A stretch of 64,000 bases of DNA from Catenuloplanes indicus. GTDB lineage: Bacteria; Actinomycetota; Actinomycetes; Mycobacteriales; Micromonosporaceae. Below the pieces are notes generated by a model. That model was not told where the DNA came from. It was given only the letters and a program-made list of their open reading frames with translations, and ran no database searches. The translations under genes and the position numbers were made by a program. The number at the start of each line of letters is the position of its first letter. Position 1 is the first letter of the stretch. Below, in pieces: positions 35,361-42,737 of the stretch. Location: contig NZ_JAUSUZ010000001.1 in assembly GCF_030813715.1 (NCBI RefSeq), positions 372,001 to 436,000 on the forward strand. The letters are read 5' to 3'.

Positions 35361-35527
35361 GCGCTGGCAGGTCTTCGGACTCGCGGGCGCCGTGCTGCTC
35401 TGCCTACCGGCCGTCGCTTCCCAGGCGCCTGTGACGACACCCAGTGCTTGTGACGGCTTTCGTTCCCACTCACCGCTGCGGGGCAGTCCCGGATTTCCAC
35501 CGGGTTCCCTCTTGCCTCGGGCACCGC
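35361..35527 (-). promoter_or_regulatory. Cobalamin (B12) riboswitch upstream of nrdAB
   Basis: Read on the minus strand, the conserved blocks occur in order: GAGGGAACCCGGTGGAAATC then CGGGACTGCCCCGCAGCGGTGA-type text (35470-35520), the AGCACTGG B12-box region, CTGGGAAGCGACGG, and finally GCGAGTCCGAAGACCTGCC (35366-35384). This is the class of riboswitch that binds adenosylcobalamin. About 160 nt of GC-rich leader separate it from the nrdA start, and no terminator with a U-run is visible, so control may act on translation or through a factor. Confidence 0.93.
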
Positions 35528-35736
35528 GTCGCCGCACCGCCCGAACCAGCTGCGTGCAACACCATATCTGGGTACGCCCGCCACGCAACCCACTACATCT
35601 CGTACCAGCGTGTCGCCAACAACACAGTGCTCCCGGAACGGAGCCCCCGTGTCCACGACGGACCACCGCGATACTTCTATGTGCGTGGATACCCGCTTCC
35701 GGCTCCGGCTCCGGCTCCGGCGGAAGGAGCATCCGC

Positions 35737-35958
35737 ATGGTCGAGCTGCGCACCGGCGCATCCACCGATCGGGACCGGATCCGCCGCCTGCGACACCGCG
35801 TGTTCGCCGAGGAACCCGGCCAGCGCGAGACCACCACGGACAGACGGCTGCACCACGCCCCCGACAATCCCGACGTAACCATTGGGACTCAAGATCCTTC
35901 CATGCACCACCGCCCTTTCACTCGGCCGGAAAGGGCGTGGCGGATGGAAGGATCTTGA
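35737..35958 (+). pseudogene. N-terminal fragment of a GNAT-like acyltransferase, cut by a hairpin element
   Basis: The ATG at 35737 has a good ribosome binding site (AAGGAG, nine bases upstream) and starts VELRTGASTDRDRIRRLRHR then VFAEEPGQRETTTD, like the first strand and helices of a GNAT enzyme. After about 48 residues (DNPDVTIGTQ) the sequence enters the long hairpin at 35888-35959, and the stop codon lies inside its right arm. Nothing after the hairpin continues the fold. A short hexamer run, three perfect GGCTCC units plus variants (35695-35720), lies just upstream. Family assignment is tentative. Confidence 0.5.
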
Positions 35959-35959
35959 G
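35888..35959. repeat. Long imperfect palindrome (72 bp)
   Basis: The outer 16 bp pair perfectly (CTCAAGATCCTTCCAT at 35888-35903 with ATGGAAGGATCTTGAG at 35944-35959). The inner arms continue with few mismatches to GCCCTTTC/GAAAGGGC around a loop of about 8 nt. Each arm is about 32 nt. The sequence is much less GC-rich than its surroundings. It may be a palindromic mobile element (REP or MITE-like) inserted in a GNAT gene, or an exceptionally strong terminator. I see no second copy in the window. The following stretch 35960-36112 holds nothing I can name. Confidence 0.8.
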
Positions 35960-36112
35960 GGTCGCGTCGACGGCGGAGAAGCTCACTCCCCCAGCGGACC
36001 CCGGCCACCCCGGGAATCCTCGCCTCCCCGGAGCCGTGACCCGCCGGAGGCAGCCCTTGACCTTCTTCCCTCAGAGACTCGCGGCTCTCGACCTGTCACC
36101 CACCGAACCCGG

Positions 36113-37882
36113 TCAGCGGTTGTAGCGCTCCCGCCGCACGGATGGGCGGCGCCCGCGGATGAAGCTGTGCTGGAGCGCGTCGATGATCATGTCCGCAGCC
36201 GATTCCGGAACCTCGACCAGGGAGAACCGGTCGGTGATCTGGATGGCGCCGATCTCGCGGGAGTTGATGCCGGACTCGCCGGCGATCGCGCCGACCAGAT
36301 CCTGCGGGCGCAGCCCGGCACGCCGGCCGAGCCCGACGAACAGCCGGGTGACCCCCGCGTCGGACGAGTGGTCCCGCCCGGACCGGCCGCGGTCGCCGGG
36401 ACCGCCGTCCCGGTCCCGGTCACCGAAGCGGCCGTCCCGGTCACGGTCGCCGGAGCGGCCGTCCCGGCGGCTGTCCCGGCCGCTCGGGCGGTCGTCGCGG
36501 TTCCGGGGGGTGCGCTCGCGCGGCGGGACCGGCGACGGGATCTCCTCCTCGTCGTCGTCACCGCCGGCCGCCTCGTGCAGCAACTTGATCGCGGCGAGTG
36601 CGACGTCCTCGACGTCGTGCTCGCCGGTCAGCGACTCGAGCACGACCCGGAACCGCTCGAAGTCGCCGCCCTCCAGCGCGGTCTCCAGCGACGCGCGGGT
36701 CAGTTCCAGGCGCCGGGCGCGCAGGTCGGTCACGGTCGGCAGCTTCTCCAGCGTTATCCGCTGGCCGGTCAGCCGCTCGATCGCCTTCAGCATGCGCTGC
36801 TCGCGCGGCTCCGCCAGGGTGATCGCGCACCCCTCGCGGCCGGCCCGGCCGACCCGGCCGATGCGGTGCACGTACGCCTCCGGCGCGACCGGCACGTTGA
36901 AGTTGATCACATGGGTGAGCTGTTCCACGTCCAGGCCGCGGGCGGCCACGTCCGTCGCCACCAGCAGCTCGGTGGTGCCGGCGCGCAGCCGGTTCATCAC
37001 CCGGTCGCGCTGGTCCTGGCTCATCCCGCCGTGCAGCGCCTCGGCGCGATAGCCGCGCCCGTTCAGCGTCTCGGTGACCTGGTCGACCTCTTCCCGGGTA
37101 CGGCAGAAGACGATCGCCGCGGTCGGCGCCTCGACGTCCAGGATCCGGCCGAGCGCGGCCGCCCGGTAGGGCCGGGCCACGATGTAGGCGCTCTGCCGGA
37201 CCAGCGGCATCTCGCCCGGCTCGACGGTCTTGCGGCCCATCGTGATCCGGACCGGTTCGCGCAGGTGGCGGCGCGCGATCGCGTCGATCCGCGGCGGCAT
37301 GGTGGCGGAGAACAGCACGGTCTGCCGTTCCGCCGGCGTCTCCGCCAGGATCGCCTCGATGTCCTCGGCGAAGCCCATGTCCAGCATCTCGTCGGCCTCG
37401 TCCAGCACGACCGTGCGTACGTCGCCGAGGTGCAGCGTGCCCCGGTCGATGTGGTCGAGGACCCGGCCGGGCGTACCGACGACCACGTCGACACCGCGGG
37501 CCAGCGCGCCGAGCTGCCGGCCGATCGGCTGGCCGCCGTACACCGGCAGGACGCGGACGCCGAGTTCCTTGCCGTACCGGTGCACCGCCTGGGAGACCTG
37601 TTCGGCCAGCTCACGGGTGGGCACCAGGACGAGCGCGCACGGTTCGGTCTCGCGCCGGTTCGCGTCCAGGCCCTGCAGCAGCGGCAGCGAGAACGCGGCG
37701 GTCTTGCCGGTGCCGGTCGCGGCCTGGCCGACCAGGTCGTGCCCGGCGACGAGCGGCGGGATCGCCTCCCGCTGGATCGGGGTCGGCTCCTCGTAGCCGA
37801 GGGTGGTCAGCGCGCGCAGCAGTTCCGCGCGCAGACCCAGCCCGGAGAAGCCTGCCTCGGTGTCCAACGGTTCGTGTTCCAT
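36113..37882 (-). CDS. DEAD-box RNA helicase with DbpA-type RNA-binding domain
   Basis: A 589-residue helicase. It has the Q motif (ALTTLGYEEPTPIQREAIPP), Walker A (ATGTGKT), PTRELAEQ, the DEAD box (VLDEADEMLDMGF), SAT and the motif VI region HRIGRVGRAGREG. A low-complexity basic/acidic linker of RDRDGR-like repeats (about residues 450-510) is followed by a DbpA/CsdA-type RRM (TRLFVGLGRRAGLRPQDLVG). This is the plan of DeaD/CsdA helicases, which help ribosome assembly and RNA turnover, especially in the cold. The linker suits RNA binding and condensate formation (inference). Confidence 0.93.
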   Translation of the reverse strand: MEHEPLDTEAGFSGLGLRAELLRALTTLGYEEPTPIQREAIPPLVAGHDLVGQAATGTGKTAAFSLPLLQGLDANRRETEPCALVLVPTRELAEQVSQAVHRYGKELGVRVLPVYGGQPIGRQLGALARGVDVVVGTPGRVLDHIDRGTLHLGDVRTVVLDEADEMLDMGFAEDIEAILAETPAERQTVLFSATMPPRIDAIARRHLREPVRITMGRKTVEPGEMPLVRQSAYIVARPYRAAALGRILDVEAPTAAIVFCRTREEVDQVTETLNGRGYRAEALHGGMSQDQRDRVMNRLRAGTTELLVATDVAARGLDVEQLTHVINFNVPVAPEAYVHRIGRVGRAGREGCAITLAEPREQRMLKAIERLTGQRITLEKLPTVTDLRARRLELTRASLETALEGGDFERFRVVLESLTGEHDVEDVALAAIKLLHEAAGGDDDEEEIPSPVPPRERTPRNRDDRPSGRDSRRDGRSGDRDRDGRFGDRDRDGGPGDRGRSGRDHSSDAGVTRLFVGLGRRAGLRPQDLVGAIAGESGINSREIGAIQITDRFSLVEVPESAADMIIDALQHSFIRGRRPSVRRERYNR

Positions 37883-38004
37883 GAGGTCAACGATAGGAGA
37901 CCTGCCGGACCGTACCCCCGATGGGGTTGTTTGTCAGTTTTGAAGCTGTTGATCCGGCACGTCGCCGGTGCCGGCCGGGGTCATCCGGCCGGCATCGCGC
38001 GGCC

Positions 38005-38255
38005 GTCGTCGGGGGCACGAAGTAGTAGCCGCCGCCGAACGGCAGCGTGTAGCGTTCCAGCGCCTCGCCGGCCAGGCGGCGCTGCACGGTGGCGAAACGT
38101 GCTCGACGTCCCGCTGGTAGCTGATGAAGATCTGCCCCACGTCGGACTCCCGGCGGTACGAGTAGCCGCGCCGCAGCATCCGTGGGCGCTCGCCCGGGTT
38201 GGCACGGCGGATGTGCGCGTCCAGCGCGATGATCCGCCCGTCCGGGTCGGCGCAC
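38005..38255 (-). pseudogene. C-terminal remnant of a DyP-type peroxidase
   Basis: Two frames carry consecutive parts of the family consensus. The first reads ALDAHIRRANPGERPRMLRR, then GYSYRRES and IFISYQRDVEHV (about 38250-38105). The second, shifted, reads RFATVQRRLAGEALERYTLP then FGGGYYFVPP (about 38100-38010). This is the heme-domain end of DyP/EfeB-type peroxidases. The rest of the gene is absent and an RHS fragment abuts its 5' side. It is clearly non-functional. Confidence 0.7.
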
Positions 38256-38289
38256 CGCGGCGTCCGGGGACGGCGGGTGGTGGCCGGCG

Positions 38290-38600
38290 ATCCGCCAGCT
38301 CCAACCGCTCGGTCTGCGCGTCCGCGGTACCGGCCATCCGCGTCACCGAGTCGGCCCGGCCCCGCGCGTTGTGGATGCACTCGGTGCGCCGGCCGAGCTG
38401 GTCGGTGCTGGAGGTGCGCGGCATGCCGGACGCGTCGTACTGGTAGGTGACGGTCCGCGCCAGCGCGGTGCCGTGCGCGCTGGTGTCGGTGAGCACCGAA
38501 CCCTGCGTCCTCGAAGGTGAACCGGCGGCGGGCGCCGCGCGGGTCGGTCATCGTGGTCTCGGTGACGGCCCCGTTGACCGCGGTGTGGTTGGAACCGTGC
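38290..38600 (-). pseudogene. Remnant of an RHS/YD-repeat gene
   Basis: One frame reads GAVTETTMTDPRGARRRFTF (about 38590-38505). After a frameshift the next frame reads TVTYQYDASGMPRTSSTDQL then GRRTECIHNARG (about 38450-38340). Both are YD-repeat text in the style of the large RHS protein at 18865-26268, though not identical to it. The remnant ends where the DyP peroxidase fragment starts. The stretch 38601-39044 shows only a hairpin (38739-38774) and a possible gene end near 38780-38950 (YVRRRTFRDDRINEYTNP) that I do not recognise. Confidence 0.6.
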
Positions 38601-38738
38601 GATCCGGCTGCGCTCACGCACGCCGGCGCGCGACACGGCAGGATGCCGGATCTGCTGTGGGATGCGGTCAGGAACTTCTTCGATGACCGCACCGAGGGCG
38701 GCCGTTCGCCATGAGCGCGGAGCCGAACCGGAGAACCC

Positions 38739-38774
38739 CGCCGCCCCCGCGTCCGAGGGGACGCGGGGGCGGCG
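38739..38774. terminator. Strong hairpin in the gene graveyard
   Basis: A perfect 16-bp GC-rich stem (38739-38754 with 38759-38774) closes a 4-nt loop GAGG. On the minus strand a TGA near 38780 lies just before it, so it may be the surviving terminator of a lost minus-strand gene. Confidence 0.7.
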
Positions 38775-39044
38775 CGGGTCAGAGGCCGAGGGTGGTCCCG
38801 GGTCACCGGGTTCGTGTACTCGTTGATCCGGTCGTCGCGGAAGGTGCGGCGACGGACGTACCTGTTGCGGTAGGGAGCGCCGGTCACGTCGGCGACCGGC
38901 CGGGCGATGACCGCACCGGCCGGGTCGACCGGCACCCCGGGCCGGAAGCGGTGCCGGCCTCCGCTCACTCCGGCGTGCCGGGTGCGTGGCACGGCGCGCG
39001 GAGTGCCGCGCCCGGCGCCGGGGACCCCGGCGCCGGAGACGTGG

Positions 39045-39992
39045 TCATGCCGGCACGGTCAGTTCGGCGCGGTGCGCGGCCAGGAAACCGGCCAGGCTCT
39101 GCCAGCCCGGGTGCAGTTCCCGCGCGACCGCGGTGTCCCGTCGCCCGGTGTACGACTCCGGGAACTCCGCGTAGTACTGGAACATGTTGCCCAGCTCCTC
39201 CGCGCCCGGGAAGCCGAAGCCGCGCAGCTGGTCGTGGGTCGGCGGCCGGTACGCGACCGGCTCGCCGAGCACGTCGCCGAACGCGGCCGCGATCTGCTCG
39301 CCGGTCAGGTGCTCGGTCGCGACCGGCACCGTGGCGCCGATCGTCTCGTCCGGCCGCTGGAGCACGCGGGCCGCGATCGCGCCGAGGTCGTCCATGGACA
39401 CGCCCGCGATCGGGGCGTCACCGGTCGCCAGGTGCAGCGCGAGCGTGCCGTCCGGGTCGCGCTGCGGCGCGAGGTTGCCGAGCAGGTTCTCCCAGTAGAA
39501 CGACATCAGCAGGTACGTGACCGGCAGCCCGGACGCGGCGAACAGCGCGTCCGCCGCGCCGCCCTTCACGTCGAAGTGCGGCACCCGGTAGCCGCCGTCG
39601 AGCATCGGCATCCGGTCGTCGCCGGCCGGGATGGCCTCGCGGGTGTCCTCGAGCGTGGACCACAGCACGTGCCGCAGCCCGGTGGACTGCGCGGCGGCGA
39701 TCAGGTTCGCCACCTCGGCGAGTTCCCGCTCGGGCGAGCGGTGCTCCCAGTACGGCGTGACCAGGAACGCGCCGTGTGCGCCGTCGAACGCGGCACGCAG
39801 GCTGCGCTCGTCGTCGAGCGTCGCCTCGGCGAGTTCGGCGCCGAGCGCGGCCAGCGCCCGCGCCTTGGGCGAGCCGGCGTCGCGGGTGACGGCGCGGACC
39901 GCGAACTCGCCGTCGGCCAGCAGCGCCCGGGCGACGCCGCCGCCCTGGGCTCCGGTCGCGCCGAGCACGGTGATCAGTTTCTTGCCGGACAT
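39045..39992 (-). CDS. NmrA-family NAD(P)H-binding oxidoreductase
   Basis: A 315-residue protein starting MSGKKLITVLGATGAQGGGV, the NmrA/HSCARG-type dinucleotide-binding loop, followed by AVTRDAGSPKARALAALGAE. The later FYWENLLGNLAPQRDPDGTL and ISMDDLG-like text (GVSMDDLGAIAARVL) are typical of this atypical SDR group. AGGAG stands 7 bases before the ATG at 39992. The gene is divergent from a MarR regulator. Its promoter holds two sites of the same operator type seen before the quinone-oxidoreductase gene at 41663. The substrate is unknown; NmrA proteins may be redox sensors rather than enzymes. Confidence 0.87.
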   Translation of the reverse strand: MSGKKLITVLGATGAQGGGVARALLADGEFAVRAVTRDAGSPKARALAALGAELAEATLDDERSLRAAFDGAHGAFLVTPYWEHRSPERELAEVANLIAAAQSTGLRHVLWSTLEDTREAIPAGDDRMPMLDGGYRVPHFDVKGGAADALFAASGLPVTYLLMSFYWENLLGNLAPQRDPDGTLALHLATGDAPIAGVSMDDLGAIAARVLQRPDETIGATVPVATEHLTGEQIAAAFGDVLGEPVAYRPPTHDQLRGFGFPGAEELGNMFQYYAEFPESYTGRRDTAVARELHPGWQSLAGFLAAHRAELTVPA

Positions 39993-40017
39993 GGTGGTCT
40001 CCTGTCGTACCGATGTG

Positions 40018-40070
40018 GTGCTTCCGATTCGAAGCACTTCTGAACCATAGCTCGTTTCGAATTCAAAGCA
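40018..40070. promoter_or_regulatory. MarR operator sites in front of the NmrA-type gene
   Basis: Site A, GTGCTTC-CGATTC-GAAGCAC (40018-40037), is a dyad with 7-bp arms. Site B (40054-40069, GTTTCGAATTCAAAGC) is an imperfect dyad of the same type. Both lie in the 92-bp gap between the divergent NmrA-type and MarR genes. The motif GCTTC-N6-GAAGC recurs at 41690-41741. Confidence 0.7.
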
Positions 40071-40084
40071 AGTAGGATGGGGGT

Positions 40085-40585
40085 GTGAGTGATGCGACAG
40101 CCGGCCTGACCCCCGAGGAACTCGGCGCGTACTTCGCGCTGGTGGAGGTCGCGAACCTGCTGCAGTACGCGGTGGACGGCCACCTGCGTGCCGAGGGCGA
40201 CCTCAGCTACCTGCAGTTCCAGATCCTGGCCACGCTCAACGACGCGCCCGGGGGCCGGCTGCGGATGACCGACCTGGCCGACGGGCTGGTGCACAGCCGC
40301 AGCGGCCTGACCTACCAGGCCGGGCTGCTGGACAAGCGCGGTCTGATCACCCGTTCGCCGTCGCCGGACGACGAGCGCAGCGTGATGGTGACCGTCACCG
40401 ACGCCGGCCGCGCCCTGGTCGGCCGCGTGCTGCCGGGGCACGTGGCCGATGTCCGGCGCCTGCTGCTGGACCCGCTGGCCGACGGCGACCTGGCCACGCT
40501 CAACGACGTGCTCGGCCGGGTCCGCCGGCACATGCGGGCCACGCCGCCCCGGTCGGCCAGGCCCAGGGCGAGGCGGAAGAGCTAG
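40085..40585 (+). CDS. MarR-family regulator
   Basis: A 166-residue winged-helix protein: LSYLQFQILATLNDAPGGRL, then MTDLADGLVHSRSGLTYQAG and the wing TRSPSPDDERSVMVTVTDAG. The start is GTG at 40085. It is divergent from the NmrA-type reductase and convergent with the quinone-oxidoreductase-type gene, and both of those genes have related dyads in their promoters. I infer a small regulon responding to an electrophile or quinone-like stress. The stop codon TAG lies in the CTAG at the left end of the MITE-like element. Confidence 0.88.
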   Translation: MSDATAGLTPEELGAYFALVEVANLLQYAVDGHLRAEGDLSYLQFQILATLNDAPGGRLRMTDLADGLVHSRSGLTYQAGLLDKRGLITRSPSPDDERSVMVTVTDAGRALVGRVLPGHVADVRRLLLDPLADGDLATLNDVLGRVRRHMRATPPRSARPRARRKS

Positions 40586-40749
40586 TCCTGTATCGACGTG
40601 GGGTCGGAGCGAGGCGTGGTCCGGGTGTCGTCCGGGTGTGCCGGGTGGAAGCCCTCGTACCGGTGTTGTATGTGGGCTCTTGCGACGTGCGGCCAGGCGG
40701 CGCCCGGGCCTCGCCGCAGCCCGGCCATCCACGTCGATACAGGGCCTAG
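40582..40749. mobile_element. MITE-like element with terminal inverted repeats
   Basis: CCTGTATCGACGTGG (40587-40601) and its exact complement CCACGTCGATACAGG (40729-40743) bound a GC-rich segment. Both ends are flanked by CTAG (40582-40585 and 40746-40749), which could be a 4-bp target duplication. The element is 168 bp long and contains no gene. The two CTAG copies supply the stop codons of the flanking convergent genes. The loop of about 127 nt makes a simple terminator unlikely. No related transposase is present in the window. Confidence 0.55.
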
Positions 40750-41663
40750 ACCGTGATGACGGTCTTGCCGGAGACCGCGCCCGGCTCCGCGTGCACCGTG
40801 GCCAGGCCGGCCAGCGGCACCCGGCGGGCGACGTCGACGGTGAGCTCACCGGCGTCGACCCGGGCGGCCAGGCCGGCCAGCTGTGCGGCGTCGCCGCGGA
40901 CGAACAGATCGATGCCGCGTACGCCGCGCGCCTCGTCGGACGGGGCCGGCATCCAGACCGTGGTGTTGACCAGTACGCCGCCGTCCACGATGTGCGGGAC
41001 CAGCGCGGCCAGCCGGTCCGGGGTGACCGGCGCGAGGTTGAGCACCGCGTCGACCGGCTCGGTGACGGCGCCGGCGTCGCGGTCGAGGACCTCGTCCGCG
41101 CCCGCGGCGCGGGCCCGGTCCGCGCTGCGCGGGCCGGTCACGCCGATCACGTACGCACCGGCGCCCTTGGCCAGCTGCACCGCGTAGGCGCCGACCGCGC
41201 CGCCCGCGCCGTTGATCAGCACACGCTGACCCGCGGTCAGCTTCGCGTGGTCGAACAGCGCCTGCCACGCGGTGAGGCCGGCCACCGGGAGCGCGGCCGC
41301 GTCCGCCAGCGGGATGCTCGCGGGTGCGGGCGCCAGGATGCCGGCGGGCGCGAGCACGTATTCCGCGGACGCGCCCACCGCGACCAGGCCGAGGAAGCCG
41401 ATCACCGCGTCGCCGGCCGCGAACCGGTCCACGCCCTCGCCGAGCGCGTCGACCGTGCCGGCGACGTCCGAGCCCGGTGTGTGCGGCAGCGCCACCGGGA
41501 TCGGGCCGCGCATGTAGCCGGCCCGGATGTTCGCGTCGACGCCGTTGAACGACGTCGCGGCCACCCGGATCCGGACCTGCCCGGGGCCGGGGACCGGCCG
41601 CTTCACGTCCTCGAGGCGCAGGACGGACGGGTCACCGTACTCGTGGAATCGCATGGCCTTCAT
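40746..41663 (-). CDS. Zinc-independent MDR / quinone oxidoreductase-like enzyme
   Basis: The 305-residue product begins MKAMRFHEYGDPSVLRLEDV, the start typical of quinone oxidoreductase-type medium-chain dehydrogenases. It has the NADPH-binding loop VLINGAGGAVGAYAVQLAKG and no zinc-binding cysteines. AAGGAGGG stands 7 bases before the ATG at 41663. The promoter has two dyads of the GCTTC/GAAGC type also found before the NmrA-type gene, so the MarR protein at 40085 probably controls both. Expected reaction: NADPH-dependent reduction of quinones or activated alkenes. Confidence 0.9.
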   Translation of the reverse strand: MKAMRFHEYGDPSVLRLEDVKRPVPGPGQVRIRVAATSFNGVDANIRAGYMRGPIPVALPHTPGSDVAGTVDALGEGVDRFAAGDAVIGFLGLVAVGASAEYVLAPAGILAPAPASIPLADAAALPVAGLTAWQALFDHAKLTAGQRVLINGAGGAVGAYAVQLAKGAGAYVIGVTGPRSADRARAAGADEVLDRDAGAVTEPVDAVLNLAPVTPDRLAALVPHIVDGGVLVNTTVWMPAPSDEARGVRGIDLFVRGDAAQLAGLAARVDAGELTVDVARRVPLAGLATVHAEPGAVSGKTVITV

Positions 41664-41689
41664 GGCCGGACCCTCCTTCGCGAAGAGTT

Positions 41690-41741
41690 GCTTCGATTTC
41701 GAAGCTGCCGCGAACCGTAGCACGCTTCAGATTCGAAGCAC
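41690..41741. promoter_or_regulatory. MarR operator sites in front of the quinone oxidoreductase-like gene
   Basis: GCTTCGATTTCGAAGC (41690-41705) is a perfect 16-bp dyad, and GCTTC-AGATTC-GAAGC (41724-41739) is a second. Together with 40018-40037 they define a shared GCTTC-N6-GAAGC operator. The second copy borders the XRE pseudogene on its far side. Confidence 0.75.
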
Positions 41742-41759
41742 TTCGGGAAGGGGTGTGAC

Positions 41760-42040
41760 GTGTCGGACGGCGGCCGGCGGCCGGAGCCGCTCGGTGAGCC
41801 CGGCAGGGCCGTGAGGACCAGCGACCCGTGCGACTGCTGCGGACGGCACCGACCCGCGCTGCCGCTCGATCCGGTTGTCGTAGCCGGCCGGCATCCCGGC
41901 CGGCGCCGCGACCTCCTCGCGGTGCAGCCCACCGGCCCGGCGCCGGGCGCGCTGGGCAGGCCGGCGTCCTCCGGCTGCAACGCCTCACGGCGCGTCCGGA
42001 GGACGCCGGCGAGCTGTGCCCGGTCCATCCGGCCTCCCAT
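41760..42040 (-). pseudogene. Remnant of a second XRE/MmyB-type regulator
   Basis: The start MDRAQLAGVLRTRREALQPE then DAGLP is the standard N-terminus of XRE/MmyB regulators. The frame then shifts, and the next part (LHREEVAAPAGMPAGYDNRI, the helix-turn-helix) is read in a different frame. The ligand-binding domain is missing; the relic ends close to the operator sites of the neighbouring gene. It resembles the damaged regulator at 30891 in kind but not in detail. Confidence 0.65.
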
Positions 42041-42092
42041 GGTGTGACCGCTCCAGCCTGGCCGAAACGATCACCGGGTGGAGCGACCGCGG

Positions 42093-42701
42093 CTAGCCGG
42101 CCGGCGTGAGCGCGGCCGCACCGAACGACACGGAGAACCGGATGCACCAGATGGCGACGCTGTCCAGCGCGTCCAGGTCGGTGCCGGCCGGGATCGCGTA
42201 GGTCTGGTCGCCGCGGTTGCCCTTCAGCGCGCCCAGCTCGACCCGGTCGCCGTCGTCGAAGACGTACCAGCCCTCGGTGCCCGGCCGGACCGGCTGGTCG
42301 GAGAGCCAGACGCGCAGGTCGGGACCGTCGGACGTGTCCAGGCCGACGAGCTCCAGCGTGTGCGAGCCGTCCGGGTGGCGCACGACCCGGGCGGTGCCCT
42401 CGGTGGCGTGCTCGTGGCTGATGAACGTGCCCTGCCGCACGACCGACGGCCCGGACGGCGGTGCCGGCTCCGAGGCCGACGCCATCGCGGAGGTCATCGG
42501 CATCGCGGAGTTCATCGGCATCGCGGAGTCCATCGGCATCGCGGAGGTCATCGGCGCCGGGACGGCCGCGAGCTCGTCGTTGACCTCACGGTCGGTGACC
42601 AGCTTCCACGGCTGGAACCAGTAGAGAGCCGCACCGGCGACGACGGCCAGGCACAGGGCCACCGCCCAGGTCGCGGGTGCGCGGAGAAGTCGGATCAGCA
42701 T
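42093..42701 (-). CDS. Membrane-anchored DM13-domain protein with Met-rich repeat
   Basis: The product (202 residues from ATG 42701) has one N-terminal membrane helix (APATWAVALCLAVVAGAALY), then a Met-rich repeated linker (PMTSAM, PMDSAM, PMNSAM, PMTSAM), then a DM13 domain from about residue 85 (VVRQGTFISHEHATEGTARV, DLRVWLSD, and the Cys in VAIWCIRFSVSFG). DM13 domains are proposed electron-transfer or cytochrome-like modules outside the membrane. Repeated methionines are a known copper(I)-binding feature in other proteins. A role in copper or redox handling is an inference. A GTG at 42719 is an alternative start. The downstream two-component genes lie on the same strand. Confidence 0.8.
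   Translation of the reverse strand: MLIRLLRAPATWAVALCLAVVAGAALYWFQPWKLVTDREVNDELAAVPAPMTSAMPMDSAMPMNSAMPMTSAMASASEPAPPSGPSVVRQGTFISHEHATEGTARVVRHPDGSHTLELVGLDTSDGPDLRVWLSDQPVRPGTEGWYVFDDGDRVELGALKGNRGDQTYAIPAGTDLDALDSVAIWCIRFSVSFGAAALTPAG
42483..42554. repeat. Four 18-bp tandem repeats coding for the Met-rich linker
   Basis: The unit CATCGCGGAGNTCATCGG (plus strand) occurs four times in a row at 42483-42554 with one or two base changes. It encodes six-residue PMxSAM repeats in the DM13 protein. Unit number could vary between strains by slippage. Confidence 0.85.
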
Positions 42702-42737
42702 GTCCTCAGTAGACCGCACACCGGCCCGGTCGGACCC

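Noticed and set aside
40582-40749. The inverted ends as a bidirectional transcription terminator.
   Set aside because: The loop would be about 127 nt and the ends carry CTAG repeats; compact terminators elsewhere in the window have 2-4 nt loops.
42483-42554. 18-bp tandem repeats as a possible CRISPR-like array.
   Set aside because: The units are adjacent without spacers, vary in sequence, and are in frame inside the DM13 gene.
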